Source of the DNA: Ruminococcus_G sp050944415
GTDB taxonomy: Bacteria; Bacillota; Clostridia; Lachnospirales; Lachnospiraceae
NCBI GenBank assembly: GCA_050944415.1
Contig: JBMNRA010000036.1
Span: forward strand, 1-29,530
Reading direction: 5' to 3'
Length of the DNA: 29,530 nt
The notes under the pieces were generated by a model. That model saw only the letters and a program-made list of their open reading frames with translations. It was not told the DNA's origin and did no database searches. Position numbers and translations under genes: made by a program. Of this stretch, positions 23,281 through 29,530 are shown in pieces. Position 1 is the first letter of the stretch. Each line of letters begins with the position of its first letter.

Positions 23281-24307
23281 TACAAAACTCCTCCGTCACC
23301 TGATGCAGGCTTCCGCATTCGGCCGCAAGAGTTCCGGCGCATTTCATACACACCGTATTTGCTTCGCAGGTCTTACATTCCTCGGGCCAGTCCAGAGACT
23401 CCTCATATTCGATCAGCTCTTTCCATGCCTGGGGAAACGCCCGGTTCAGAACGGAGATATCCGGTTCATTCATAAAACTGCAGAACCGCATCATTCCGTT
23501 CCATGTCACCCAGTATCCCAGCCGGTAATCCTTGCAGTAGGTACAGGGCTTTCTTTCTATATTTACCGGCGCCTTTTCCAGGCGGTACCGGATTTCTTCT
23601 TTTTTCTGCTGGTCCAGTTTTTCCTGCACCCGTACTTCTCTGGCTTCACTGTCCGGAACACGGCCGGAAGCTTTTACCCCGCCGGTGGCCATCCAGGGCA
23701 GCTTATGTGTAAAAGCATAGAAAGCCATCTTCTGTACATCTTCCTCATTCTGCCGGATTACGGTGCTGATCAGTTGCACCGGGATCTTCATTTCTTTTAA
23801 CGTCTGAATTCCCCGGTCCACCCTGGTAAAACCGTCTTCGACCCGGCATACTTTTTCGTATATTTCATCATCGGAACCATACAAAGTGATCTTAACGCCC
23901 CTTGGCGGATATTCTTCCAGAAGCTTTGCCATCTTCCCATCAATCAGAGAAGCATTGGTCTGCAGCGTGATGAAGAATCCCATCTGTGTCAGTTCCCGCC
24001 AGATCGTCTCGAATTCCGGATGCATCAGCGGTTCTCCTCCCGTAATGCACAGCCAGGTGGTGCCTGCTTTTTTCGCCTCTTCAGCAACGGCGATCCATTC
24101 CTTTGCCGTCAGTTCTCTTCCGTATCGGGGAATCTGTTCCGGCTTTAAATGAACATAACACATCCGGCAGCTGAAATTGCACCGGGGCGTCAGCTCAAAA
24201 GTTCCGGATATGGGAATGGCGTCGGCGAAAGCCTTTTCCCAGACCGCCTTGTAAAAAGGATCCAGCCATTCCATCCTGCGGCAGGCCGGTTCAAACTCAT
24301 AGGCCAT
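23237..24307 (-). CDS. Radical SAM/SPASM peptide-modifying enzyme
   Basis: A 356-residue enzyme with the radical SAM motif CNFSCRMC (Cys43, 47, 50) and the SAM-binding GGEP (90-93), followed by a SPASM-type C-terminal region with cysteines at 255, 258, 276, 311, 314, 320, 323, 331 and 342 that would hold auxiliary iron-sulfur clusters. This is the architecture of enzymes that form thioether, C-C or C-O links in ribosomal peptides or mature proteins. The ATG overlaps the PqqD-like stop by one base (TAATG), so the recognition protein and enzyme are coupled. The exact reaction cannot be read from sequence. The gene is GC-rich up to about 23280, where the AT-rich island begins. Confidence 0.9.
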   Translation of the reverse strand: MAYEFEPACRRMEWLDPFYKAVWEKAFADAIPISGTFELTPRCNFSCRMCYVHLKPEQIPRYGRELTAKEWIAVAEEAKKAGTTWLCITGGEPLMHPEFETIWRELTQMGFFITLQTNASLIDGKMAKLLEEYPPRGVKITLYGSDDEIYEKVCRVEDGFTRVDRGIQTLKEMKIPVQLISTVIRQNEEDVQKMAFYAFTHKLPWMATGGVKASGRVPDSEAREVRVQEKLDQQKKEEIRYRLEKAPVNIERKPCTYCKDYRLGYWVTWNGMMRFCSFMNEPDISVLNRAFPQAWKELIEYEESLDWPEECKTCEANTVCMKCAGTLAAECGSLHQVTEEFCNKVKQLYYDEEKGD

Positions 24308-24630
24308 TATTTCTCACCCTTTCCGGGCATACGTACAAAGACCCTTCCCCGCACGATTCCGTCATCCAGGATGTTGTTGTCCGTCAGCGTTTTTAAAAAC
24401 TTTTCGATATCCTCCGATGCTTTCTCCTCCGTCACACCATCATAGTGCTCCAGAATCCGTTTCACCAGATCTTCCTTTTCAAATTCATGGTCTTTCATAT
24501 AGTCCCACAGATAGGCCGCCGATGAAGAGATATAAACAATGGAAGTCACCTCCCGGACCCGCTTCCCTGTGGGGACAATCACATACTGTCCCGCTACCTC
24601 CCGCAGAATCAGTCCGTCCTTTAGTTTCAC
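24307..24630 (-). CDS. PqqD-like peptide-recognition protein (RRE)
   Basis: A 107-residue PqqD-family protein. The N-terminal beta strands (LILREVAGQYVIVPTG) and the helices SSAAYLWDYMKDH, EDLVKRILEHYDGV and EEKASEDIEKFLKTLTDNNIL match the winged-helix RiPP recognition element that binds a leader peptide and presents it to a radical SAM partner. It starts at GTG 24630, behind AGGAGGAA, with the sensor kinase stop overlapping (ATGTGA). Its direct coupling to the radical SAM gene supports a substrate-delivery role. Confidence 0.88.
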   Translation of the reverse strand: MKLKDGLILREVAGQYVIVPTGKRVREVTSIVYISSSAAYLWDYMKDHEFEKEDLVKRILEHYDGVTEEKASEDIEKFLKTLTDNNILDDGIVRGRVFVRMPGKGEK

Positions 24631-25994
24631 ATTTCTTCCTCCTCTGAAATATACAGAATTACCCGCAGAATAAATCTGTCCTTTTCCCTTCTGGCTTCCA
24701 TGGCTCCCTGATACTTTCTGGCTATCAGATCAATGCTGTCCATTCCGTATCCTTTCTTCGCCTCAGGACCTTTTGCCCTGTATTCACCGGAAGGTATGCT
24801 GTTTTCTATTTTTATAAGAAGACTCTTTTTCAGCTGACGGATCATTACCTGAATATCCGGGGTTCCCTCCCGGTACCTTTCGCAGGCATTCAGCGCGTTT
24901 TCCAGGGCATTCCCCAGAAGCACCGTCATATCCGCCAGATTAAGAATCAGATTTTCTTTTATTTCTATATGATACGTTAAGTTTACTTTTTTCTCCTGCG
25001 CCTGTACCACATAATAACTCATCACTTCGTTCAGAACAGGATTCCCGGAAATCTTCTGCAGCTCTATCTCTTTTATCTCCGACAGATAATTTCCGATATA
25101 CTCCTGCAGCTTCTCTGTCTGTCCTTCCCTGGCCAGGAGATCCATGGTACGCAGATGATGCCGTAAATTATGCCGGTTTTTCTTTTCCTTTTCGCTTCTC
25201 TCATTCATCCATTTATACTGATGCTGGTAAGATACCAGCCTGGACTGCATTTCCTGTTTTTCTTTTCCCAGGATAAGGCATCCGAAATAAATGAAATACG
25301 TCAGAACATCTCCCGCCATCAGGCACAGCATCCATATGCTCAGATAAATCCGGCCCGAAGAGGTAACCCCCTGCATGGTAAGGTTTGCTTCCATCTGCAG
25401 AGATATACCCATCAATACAAGAATCGCGGCCGAACAGCCGGTCACCAGTTTTAACTCTTTCTGGTTAATCTGAACCAGCTCCTGCACATTTCTGCTCCGG
25501 AGAAAATGGCAGATAAAGGGAATTGTAATCCCTGTAACAACTGCGTAAGTAATCAGAGAACCCGGCGAATAGGGAAAAACATCGTAAATATAAGGTTCGT
25601 CAAAGAACTTGGCCGCTATCTTATTGATCACATAGACCAGAACTCCATACTGGATGACTACCATGTACAGCAGCAGCTGACCTCTGACGCCTTCACGGAA
25701 ACTGAAAAAGTAAACAAGGCTTCCCAGCACCAGAAATGCGGAAAAAATCAGATTGGCATGTGTCATAATCGCCGCTTCACCGGCGCCCCGGGAATACAGC
25801 AGTCCCAGATATACGGCAGCTCCGGCGGCCGCGGCTATATATGCCTCAAACAGAATCAACAGCAGCTTTTTCTTTGAAAAGCGGAGGCTTTCCTGGCGGA
25901 AAGGAGCATAAAACAGAAACAGAAAAGGAAGCGTCTGAAGCAGGTATCCCAGAAACTGCACCAGGATATATCCGCAGATAACTTTTCCTTCCAC
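24627..25994 (-). CDS. AgrC-like GHKL sensor histidine kinase
   Basis: A 455-residue membrane kinase: about seven hydrophobic segments in residues 6-241, then a coiled linker, an H-box-like NRHNLRHHLRTMDLL, and a GHKL ATPase domain with the N-box NALENALNAC and glycine-box KGYGMDSID. The multi-pass sensor plus GHKL domain is the AgrC/ComD/VirS layout, which generally senses peptides. It is encoded one base after the LytTR regulator and overlaps the PqqD-like gene, so the locus probably senses its own product or another secreted peptide (inference). Confidence 0.9.
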   Translation of the reverse strand: MEGKVICGYILVQFLGYLLQTLPFLFLFYAPFRQESLRFSKKKLLLILFEAYIAAAAGAAVYLGLLYSRGAGEAAIMTHANLIFSAFLVLGSLVYFFSFREGVRGQLLLYMVVIQYGVLVYVINKIAAKFFDEPYIYDVFPYSPGSLITYAVVTGITIPFICHFLRSRNVQELVQINQKELKLVTGCSAAILVLMGISLQMEANLTMQGVTSSGRIYLSIWMLCLMAGDVLTYFIYFGCLILGKEKQEMQSRLVSYQHQYKWMNERSEKEKKNRHNLRHHLRTMDLLAREGQTEKLQEYIGNYLSEIKEIELQKISGNPVLNEVMSYYVVQAQEKKVNLTYHIEIKENLILNLADMTVLLGNALENALNACERYREGTPDIQVMIRQLKKSLLIKIENSIPSGEYRAKGPEAKKGYGMDSIDLIARKYQGAMEARREKDRFILRVILYISEEEEM

Positions 25995-25995
25995 C

Positions 25996-26706
25996 TCAGT
26001 AATCCTGCCCTTCCATATAATGCTGAAACAGAAAATCGTTATACTTTCTTCTGTTTTCCACCCGCTGCCGTCTGCTCAGCATAAAGACCACCCCGTCCAC
26101 CTCGCAGGAATCGGCATCCATTTTTTCCACCGCTTCCATGTTGACAATCACACCCCGGTTAATTTTCAAAAACCGTTCATCCAGCCGTTCCATAAAACTC
26201 TGAAGGCTTTCTCTCAGTTTTACAGCCGGCCCTGCGTCCATATGTACATACAGATAATTGCGCATGCTTTCTATATATGTAATTTTCCGGTAAGGAATCC
26301 TCTGTTTCTGTCTGCTGTTTACATCATAAACCTCAATTCGGGAATCATTGATTTTCTGAAACCGCTCCTTTACCTTGCGAAGAAGTTTCTCCTGATAAGG
26401 TTTCACCAGATAGTAAAAGGCATTCAGTTCAAATGCCTCCGGACCAAATTCTCTGCTAACACTGACCAGAACGACTTCGATTCTGGGGTAACGGCTTCGG
26501 ATTATCCGGCCGGCTTCCATGCCGCCCACTCTGTCCATAAAGATATCCAGAAATACCAGATCATACGTCTCTCCTGCTTCCAGAAGATTCAGCAGATCCT
26601 GTCCGTCACTTCCTTCCGTGATCCTGACATCCTTCCAGATCTTTTCCAGCATATTCCGCAATTCTTTCCGCTCTTCCTTATTGTCATCACAGATTGCGAT
26701 ATCCAT
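25996..26706 (-). CDS. LytTR-family response regulator (AgrA-like)
   Basis: A 236-residue regulator with a receiver domain (acidic pair Asp7-Asp8, phosphoacceptor Asp54 in FLDIFMD, Lys102 in LVKPYQ) and a C-terminal LytTR DNA-binding domain from about residue 128 (ITYIESMRNYLYVH ... FLKINRGVIVNMEAVEKMD). It is the first gene of the peptide-modification operon. Its ATG follows AGAGGT by five bases. LytTR proteins bind pairs of direct repeats about two helical turns apart, and such a pair lies just upstream, so autoregulation of the operon is likely. Confidence 0.93.
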   Translation of the reverse strand: MDIAICDDNKEERKELRNMLEKIWKDVRITEGSDGQDLLNLLEAGETYDLVFLDIFMDRVGGMEAGRIIRSRYPRIEVVLVSVSREFGPEAFELNAFYYLVKPYQEKLLRKVKERFQKINDSRIEVYDVNSRQKQRIPYRKITYIESMRNYLYVHMDAGPAVKLRESLQSFMERLDERFLKINRGVIVNMEAVEKMDADSCEVDGVVFMLSRRQRVENRRKYNDFLFQHYMEGQDY

Positions 26707-26720
26707 AATTTACCTCTTTT

Positions 26721-26749
26721 ATTATATATTGATACATCTGCCGTCACCA
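26721..26749 (-). promoter_or_regulatory. Operon promoter of the peptide-modification locus (activator-type)
   Basis: A perfect -10 TATAAT (26721-26726) with a weak -35-position hexamer TGGTGA (26744-26749) at 17-base spacing on the minus strand. The poor -35 and the direct repeats immediately upstream fit a promoter that needs an activator. Confidence 0.6.
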
Positions 26750-26762
26750 GTACCACTTATCC

Positions 26763-26790
26763 CTGTTTGCAACCGTTTGTCCCTCTGTTT
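26763..26790 (-). promoter_or_regulatory. Candidate LytTR binding repeats
   Basis: Two AAACAG repeats on the minus strand (26785-26790 and 26763-26768), each followed by a purine-rich stretch (AGGGA, GGATA), start 22 bases apart and lie just upstream of the -35 position. LytTR regulators typically bind direct repeats separated by about 21-22 bases. The exact motif of this regulator is unknown. Confidence 0.5.
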
Positions 26791-26885
26791 CCAGCTTTAA
26801 TTGCAGACTCCTATAAGTTGATAGAAAGAATCCAATATAAAACATATTACATCTTTTTTCCCTGTTGGCAATGTACTGAGACGGG

Positions 26886-26941
26886 AAAAGCAAAAAAACA
26901 GAAGGCCTGCAGCAAAATCAATTCAATTTTGCCGCAGACCC
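26886..26941 (-). terminator. Terminator after the endolysin gene
   Basis: Long stem on the minus strand: GGTCTGCGGCAAAAT paired with ATTTTGCTGCAGGCC (one G.T in each half), followed by TTCTGTTTTTTTG. It lies 25 bases beyond the endolysin stop and insulates the regulator promoter. Confidence 0.85.
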
Positions 26942-26965
26942 TTTGTCATTCATTTATTGACTGAT

Positions 26966-28165
26966 TTATGCTCCGGCAAGAGCAATAAAAGTACCCTCTC
27001 CCGCCGTGCCGTTAATGATCCAGCCTTTCTTTTCTTTATAAGTAATAACTGCCTTTTCCAGATTCTCACCGAATACGCCAGGACTCTCCACGCCGCCGCA
27101 CTCATAGCCTCGCAACATAAAAAGGATCTCTAATGCGGTAACCATATACTGGGACTCGCCTTTTCTGACCGAATGGCCTTTCAGCGCCGCTGCTGATTTC
27201 GCCCCCCAGATGCCGTCTTCCTCCAGTCCTGCATTGTAGTCCAGATTCATAGCGTGCTGCAGAACTTTAACCGCCCCTTTTTTCGTCTCATTTCCCCATA
27301 CTCCGTCAATCACCAGATTGCATCCGGCAAAATTGTCCGCATGGATCTGTCCTGCGGCTACGATTTCATTTGTCACGCTTTGCGCAGGTTTCTGGCGAAT
27401 GTAGTCTGCCGACACAAACCCGTACTTTCCATTATATAAAATGTAATACCAGGGACTGCCATCCGCAGCCAGTACCGTATCACAGACGCCCACCGCAGCG
27501 CCGGTTGGCAGGGGACTGAAAGAACACAGGGCATTTCCTGTGCCGGCCCACCGGCGAACGTTTAATGCGGCAGTCGCCACGCCGTTCCATTTTACCGTTT
27601 CATTCAGTTTGCCTCCGTTTCCGGTATCTGCCGAAGCTCCCGCTTTACTTCCGGTAGTCAGATTAATGGCTACGTGATGGCCCTCATACAGCAGGATATC
27701 CCCGCGAAGCAGATAATCCAGAGAGGTAAGATATTTAGACGCAGCCAGCACCGTAAATCCCGCCGTTTTCAGCGCGGAACGCAGGTTGCCGGTATAGCAG
27801 TAAATACTCACGTTTTTCAGCTTTGCAATATTCAGCCGATAACCCACGGCTTTTACAATAGCCGCTACACCGCTGGAACAGTCGGCCTCGCACCTGACAG
27901 TAATCTGCGAGGGATCATAGCTGCTGGCTTTCAGATGCTGCCAGAAAGTATATCTGTCGCTCTGGTCATAACCGATCAGATTATTCCTCGCGGCAGCTTC
28001 CGCCATAGCCGCAATCAATTCCCGGACTTTGGCATCCGGATAACGCAGTACGTAATTCCAGGGGCGATTGTACCAGGAACGGATTTCCCACTCGCCTCCT
28101 GTCTGATCGCCGGCAGCGCCGCCAGAGTATCTTCCGTTTTCGTCATGTCCACAGTTGCTGATCAT
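26966..28165 (-). CDS. Phage-type endolysin: NlpC/P60-like peptidase, SH3 and peptidoglycan-binding domains
   Basis: A 399-residue cell-wall lytic enzyme. The N-terminal part (about 1-190) resembles the NlpC/P60-like amidohydrolase found in Clostridia prophage lysins, with the presumed catalytic Cys96 in EADCSSG and His163/164 in GDILLYEGHHVAINL. Residues about 195-256 form an SH3-like binding domain (ALNVRRWAG ... GKYGFVSADYI). The C-terminus holds two peptidoglycan-binding-type segments (VIDGVWGNETKKGAVKVLQ and the last 60 residues). It has no signal peptide, as expected for a holin-released enzyme, but no holin is visible nearby. The ATG follows AAAGGAGG by eight bases. It appears intact while its surroundings are degraded. 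Confidence 0.88.
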   Translation of the reverse strand: MISNCGHDENGRYSGGAAGDQTGGEWEIRSWYNRPWNYVLRYPDAKVRELIAAMAEAAARNNLIGYDQSDRYTFWQHLKASSYDPSQITVRCEADCSSGVAAIVKAVGYRLNIAKLKNVSIYCYTGNLRSALKTAGFTVLAASKYLTSLDYLLRGDILLYEGHHVAINLTTGSKAGASADTGNGGKLNETVKWNGVATAALNVRRWAGTGNALCSFSPLPTGAAVGVCDTVLAADGSPWYYILYNGKYGFVSADYIRQKPAQSVTNEIVAAGQIHADNFAGCNLVIDGVWGNETKKGAVKVLQHAMNLDYNAGLEEDGIWGAKSAAALKGHSVRKGESQYMVTALEILFMLRGYECGGVESPGVFGENLEKAVITYKEKKGWIINGTAGEGTFIALAGA

Positions 28166-28411
28166 AGATACAGCCTCCTTTTTCAGATGTGGTTAATATT
28201 ATGATATTCCGAAAACTCCGGCAGGTTCCTTTCTATTGCTTTTATATGCGGCCGAAGTTCCTATGATTTCAGGCAGCAATACCGCAGTCGTACGATTCCG
28301 AACAAACCAATCAGTAAATATCAGAACGCCCGAAAAGAAACTGCCTTCTGCCCCTTCTCTGCCGCATAAACACTGGATTCTTTTCTTTTTATATTCTGTC
28401 TATCAACAAAG
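28166..28411 (-). other. Long untranslated leader of the endolysin gene, no gene seen
   Basis: About 245 bases lie between a good promoter (28412-28439) and the endolysin ATG. No ORF with a ribosome-binding site is present on either strand. It may be residual phage DNA or a structured leader; I could not recognise a known element. Confidence 0.5.
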
Positions 28412-28439
28412 ATTATAACAAAAATACAATCCTATGCAA
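28412..28439 (-). promoter_or_regulatory. Promoter upstream of the endolysin gene
   Basis: TTGCAT (28434-28439), 16-base spacer, TATAAT (28412-28417) on the minus strand, overlapping the end of the truncated lysin reading frame. Confidence 0.55.
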
Positions 28440-28616
28440 CACGAAGATGATACAATACTTACCTAGCTTTCCGGCTTCCCGCAGCCGCTTTTCGCAAAGA
28501 TTTTCCAGGTTGTTGGGCTTCAGCGCGGATTCCGCATACAGGTTTCCCATCATGCCGGCGGCTCCGGCCAAAGTCATCCCGGCGCTGACCAGCCGATTCC
28601 ATATCGTTTGTTCCAT
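28413..28616 (-). pseudogene. Truncated phage lysin N-terminus (tail-lysozyme type)
   Basis: A 67-codon frame. The first ~45 residues (TIWNRLVSAGMTLAGAAGMM, GNLYAESALKPNNLENLCEK) match the start of phage tail-lysozyme/cell-wall hydrolase domains found in many Clostridia prophages, including the invariant GNLYAES with the catalytic-type Glu. After that the sequence becomes unrelated and ends in a hydrophobic tail, so most of the domain is missing. ATG 28616 has GGAGG nine bases upstream and looks functional. This is a phage remnant; the short product could at most be a fragment. Confidence 0.7.
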
Positions 28617-28634
28617 AATACATTCCTCCAAACG

Positions 28635-28660
28635 CAAAAAGAGAACCCTTTCGGATTCTC
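28635..28660 (-). terminator. GNRA-loop terminator between toxin module and lysin remnant
   Basis: On the minus strand GAGAATCC, tetraloop GAAA, GGGTTCTC, then TTTTTG. It stops minus-strand transcription coming from the toxin-antitoxin side and would be a second end point for any antitoxin RNA that reads through the first terminator. Confidence 0.8.
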
Positions 28661-28684
28661 CTAAATGACAAAATATGCTATAAT
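28656..28684 (+). promoter_or_regulatory. Toxin mRNA promoter
   Basis: TATAAT (28679-28684) preceded by TGC (extended -10) on the plus strand; the -35 position (TTCTCC) is weak. The 13 bases ATATGCTATAATG around the -10 are identical to those of the convergent antitoxin promoter. Confidence 0.7.
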
Positions 28685-28728
28685 GTTTTCGTTGCCACTC
28701 CTATACCGGCACGGGAGGGAGGGTTGAT

Positions 28729-28751
28729 TTATAGAGACACTTATAACTTTT
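28729..28751 (+). repeat. Direct repeat DRa, covering the toxin initiation region
   Basis: This segment and 28903-28926 both read TTATAGA, two to three variable bases, then CACTTATAACTTTT. DRa spans the presumed start codon of the toxin; DRb is transcribed as its complement in the small RNA. Confidence 0.85.
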
Positions 28752-28817
28752 CTTCTTTCTGTCATGGCAGGCGTGGTTTGCCACCTCATCTGCAAATGGC
28801 TGGACAAAAAGAAGTAA
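28731..28817 (+). CDS. Fst-like small membrane toxin (28 residues, AUA at the expected start)
   Basis: The only plus-strand gene I support. The peptide reads (M/I)ETLITFLLSVMAGVVCHL then ICKWLDKKK: one hydrophobic helix and a short basic tail with WLD, the layout of type I toxins of the Ldr/Fst superfamily. A strong ribosome-binding site (GGGAGGGAGGG) ends seven bases before the first codon, which is ATA instead of ATG; an in-frame TGA lies just upstream, and the next ATG (28764) would give only 17 residues. Thus either AUA is used inefficiently or the start codon has been lost by mutation. The 5' leader can pair CTCC with GGGAG, which would hide the ribosome-binding site. Promoter, convergent RNA, shared terminator and direct repeats around it support the call. 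Confidence 0.7.
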   Translation: METLITFLLSVMAGVVCHLICKWLDKKK

Positions 28818-28863
28818 TCGGCAACCAGCCTAGGGCATAAGCCACCCTGCAAAAACGGAATAG

Positions 28864-28896
28864 AAAACCCCAGAGGATGCCGCCTCCGGGGTTTTT
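28864..28896. terminator. Shared bidirectional terminator of the toxin and antitoxin RNAs
   Basis: CCCC-GAGG / CCTC-GGGG stem around ATGCCG with A.C mismatch, flanked by AAAA on the left and TTTTT on the right, so it works in both directions. Toxin mRNA ends at its right side and antitoxin RNA at its left side. Confidence 0.85.
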
Positions 28897-28902
28897 GTTG
28901 AC

Positions 28903-28926
28903 TTATAGAAGTCACTTATAACTTTT
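28903..28926. repeat. Direct repeat DRb, within the antitoxin RNA gene
   Basis: Second copy of the repeat described at 28729-28751; identical at 21 positions with a one-base length difference. Transcribed on the minus strand near the 5' end of the small RNA. Confidence 0.85.
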
Positions 28927-28936
28927 GCCTACTGGC

Positions 28937-28965
28937 ATTATAGCATATGCAGTTTCTTATTTCAA
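28937..28965 (-). promoter_or_regulatory. Antitoxin RNA promoter
   Basis: TTGAAA (28960-28965), 17-base spacer, TATAAT (28937-28942) with extended TGC on the minus strand. It is a better match to consensus than the toxin promoter, as expected for an unstable RNA antitoxin that must be made in excess. Confidence 0.8.
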
Positions 28966-29154
28966 GATTCCTTATCGGATTCTTTATCCGAATCTTTATT
29001 CACAATCTTATCTGCCGCTTCCAGGCCATTAATAAGTATTTTGGGTACGTTAAATCCAGCCTCCACAAAATTCTCAAGAATAGAACGAATTTCATTAATA
29101 ATCAGTGACGCCAGCCAGGGTCTTCCCGATTGTTGCAATAGCGGACTTCGCCAT
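28962..29154 (-). pseudogene. Small frameshifted ORF of unknown function
   Basis: From ATG 29154 the frame reads MAKSAIATIGKTLA and then, because CTGG is present twice (29111-29118), runs into GVTDY and a stop at 29095. Removing one CTGG restores a 62-codon frame that continues SLIINEIRSILENFVEAGF and NVPKILINGLEAADKI to an acidic/basic repeat tail KDSDKESDKES ending at 28962. The restored protein is helical and amphipathic. I do not recognise a family. There is no ribosome-binding site before the ATG, so the original protein may have started further upstream (in-frame codons continue to 29373). The stop codon overlaps the antitoxin -35 box. Confidence 0.4.
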
Positions 29155-29530
29155 ACTGTTCAGCTTGGAGATTCCCTGATTAAATCCGTTTTCATTTATT
29201 CTTGTGTCAAAATTCAAATAGCCGTGTATGAAATGTGAGCAATGCGGAGAAACCTGGAATACGATAAAGTCGCATAATCTTGTCGATATATATGGTGATT
29301 TAGCAAACATTCCATGAGAAATTAAAAAAGGCTTTCCTACTTTAATGAAATCTGCTATTATTGCTGATTTCACACATATATTATTACATTTTTCTCTCTT
29401 ATTCTATCCGGGAATATTTCTATACTTAGTCAAAATAGCGTAAAATTACTTTAAGTTAAAAGCAAAAAAATAAATGTAGAGAATATCACTTTGTGTTATC
29501 ATTAAGTTGATGAGACAAAAAAATAAACAA
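29155..29530. other. AT-rich right end, no supported gene
   Basis: A minus-strand open frame continues up to a GTG at 29373 but lacks a ribosome-binding site and has no recognisable domain. The last 150 bases are very AT-rich with A/T runs. I see no RNA gene, repeat or clear attachment site. Confidence 0.5.

Larger units (their letters stand above)
28863..28930 (-). ncRNA. Putative antitoxin RNA (RNA II-like)
   Basis: A predicted minus-strand transcript of about 65-70 bases from the promoter at 28937-28965 to the bidirectional terminator. Its 5' part carries AAAAGTTATAAGTG, the exact complement of CACTTATAACTTTT in the toxin mRNA at its translation start, and its 3' end is the complement of the toxin mRNA terminator. 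This matches the known par locus of pAD1, where RNA II pairs with RNA I through direct repeats and the shared terminator loop to block translation. No expression data are available. Confidence 0.7.

Noticed and set aside
22049..24630. Lasso peptide cluster
   Set aside because: HprK-like kinase and PqqD-like protein occur in such clusters, but there is no asparagine-synthetase-like cyclase, no transglutaminase-like protease, and a radical SAM enzyme is present instead.
28661..28915. 84-codon minus-strand frame across the toxin module
   Set aside because: Complement of the toxin gene, terminator and repeats; begins at no ribosome-binding site and is better explained by the RNA module.
1..29530. 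CRISPR arrays, insertion sequences, tRNA or rRNA genes
   Set aside because: No regularly spaced repeats, transposase motifs, tRNA cloverleaf or rRNA segments were seen on reading both strands.

Overview
This window looks like chromosomal DNA from an anaerobic Clostridia of the Lachnospiraceae type. The reasons are the rho - rpmE - DUF1385 - prmC - prfA gene order, a class III (anaerobic) ribonucleotide reductase, AgrC/AgrA-like GHKL and LytTR regulators, strong Shine-Dalgarno sites and TTGACA/TATAAT promoters. The genus is inference. Every convincing gene is on the minus strand except one tiny toxin-like gene near the right end. Read the window from high to low coordinates to follow transcription. 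|| Left part (1-5440): the start of a sugar ABC ATPase, its substrate-binding lipoprotein, and a decayed second copy of that lipoprotein that still has a perfect promoter and a terminator. Next is a two-gene nrdD - macro-domain unit. Its NrdD carries a C-terminal glutaredoxin-like domain and has a NrdR-box-like site upstream. || Middle (5440-14830): a housekeeping run of rho, rpmE, a DUF1385 membrane protein, prmC, prfA, a sugar-nucleotidyltransferase-like protein, glmM, a TPR lipoprotein and hflX. It ends at a hairpin terminator after hflX. PrmC methylates the GGQ glutamine of PrfA, and the two genes overlap. || 14836-21926: a tightly coupled operon of an ABC exporter, an Ig-like membrane protein, two successive Wzz/BY-kinase fusions, a second Ig-like membrane protein and a CpsB-type PHP tyrosine phosphatase. 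It has the control and assembly parts of a capsule/EPS locus but no glycosyltransferase, flippase or polymerase in the window. || 22049-26706: a peptide-modification locus of LytTR regulator, GHKL sensor kinase, PqqD-like carrier, radical SAM/SPASM enzyme, a Gly/Trp-rich 123-residue protein that may be the substrate, and an HprK-like kinase. The putative substrate gene and the N-terminal half of the kinase sit on an AT-rich island whose edge falls near the kinase domain boundary. I consider this the best candidate for an undescribed system. || Right end (26966-29530): phage-derived debris, namely a complete endolysin, a truncated second lysin and a small frameshifted ORF. It also holds a compact module with the layout of the pAD1 par (Fst/RNA I-RNA II) type I toxin-antitoxin: a 28-residue membrane peptide gene on +, a short convergent RNA on -, a shared bidirectional terminator, and direct repeats that make the small RNA complementary to the toxin initiation region.
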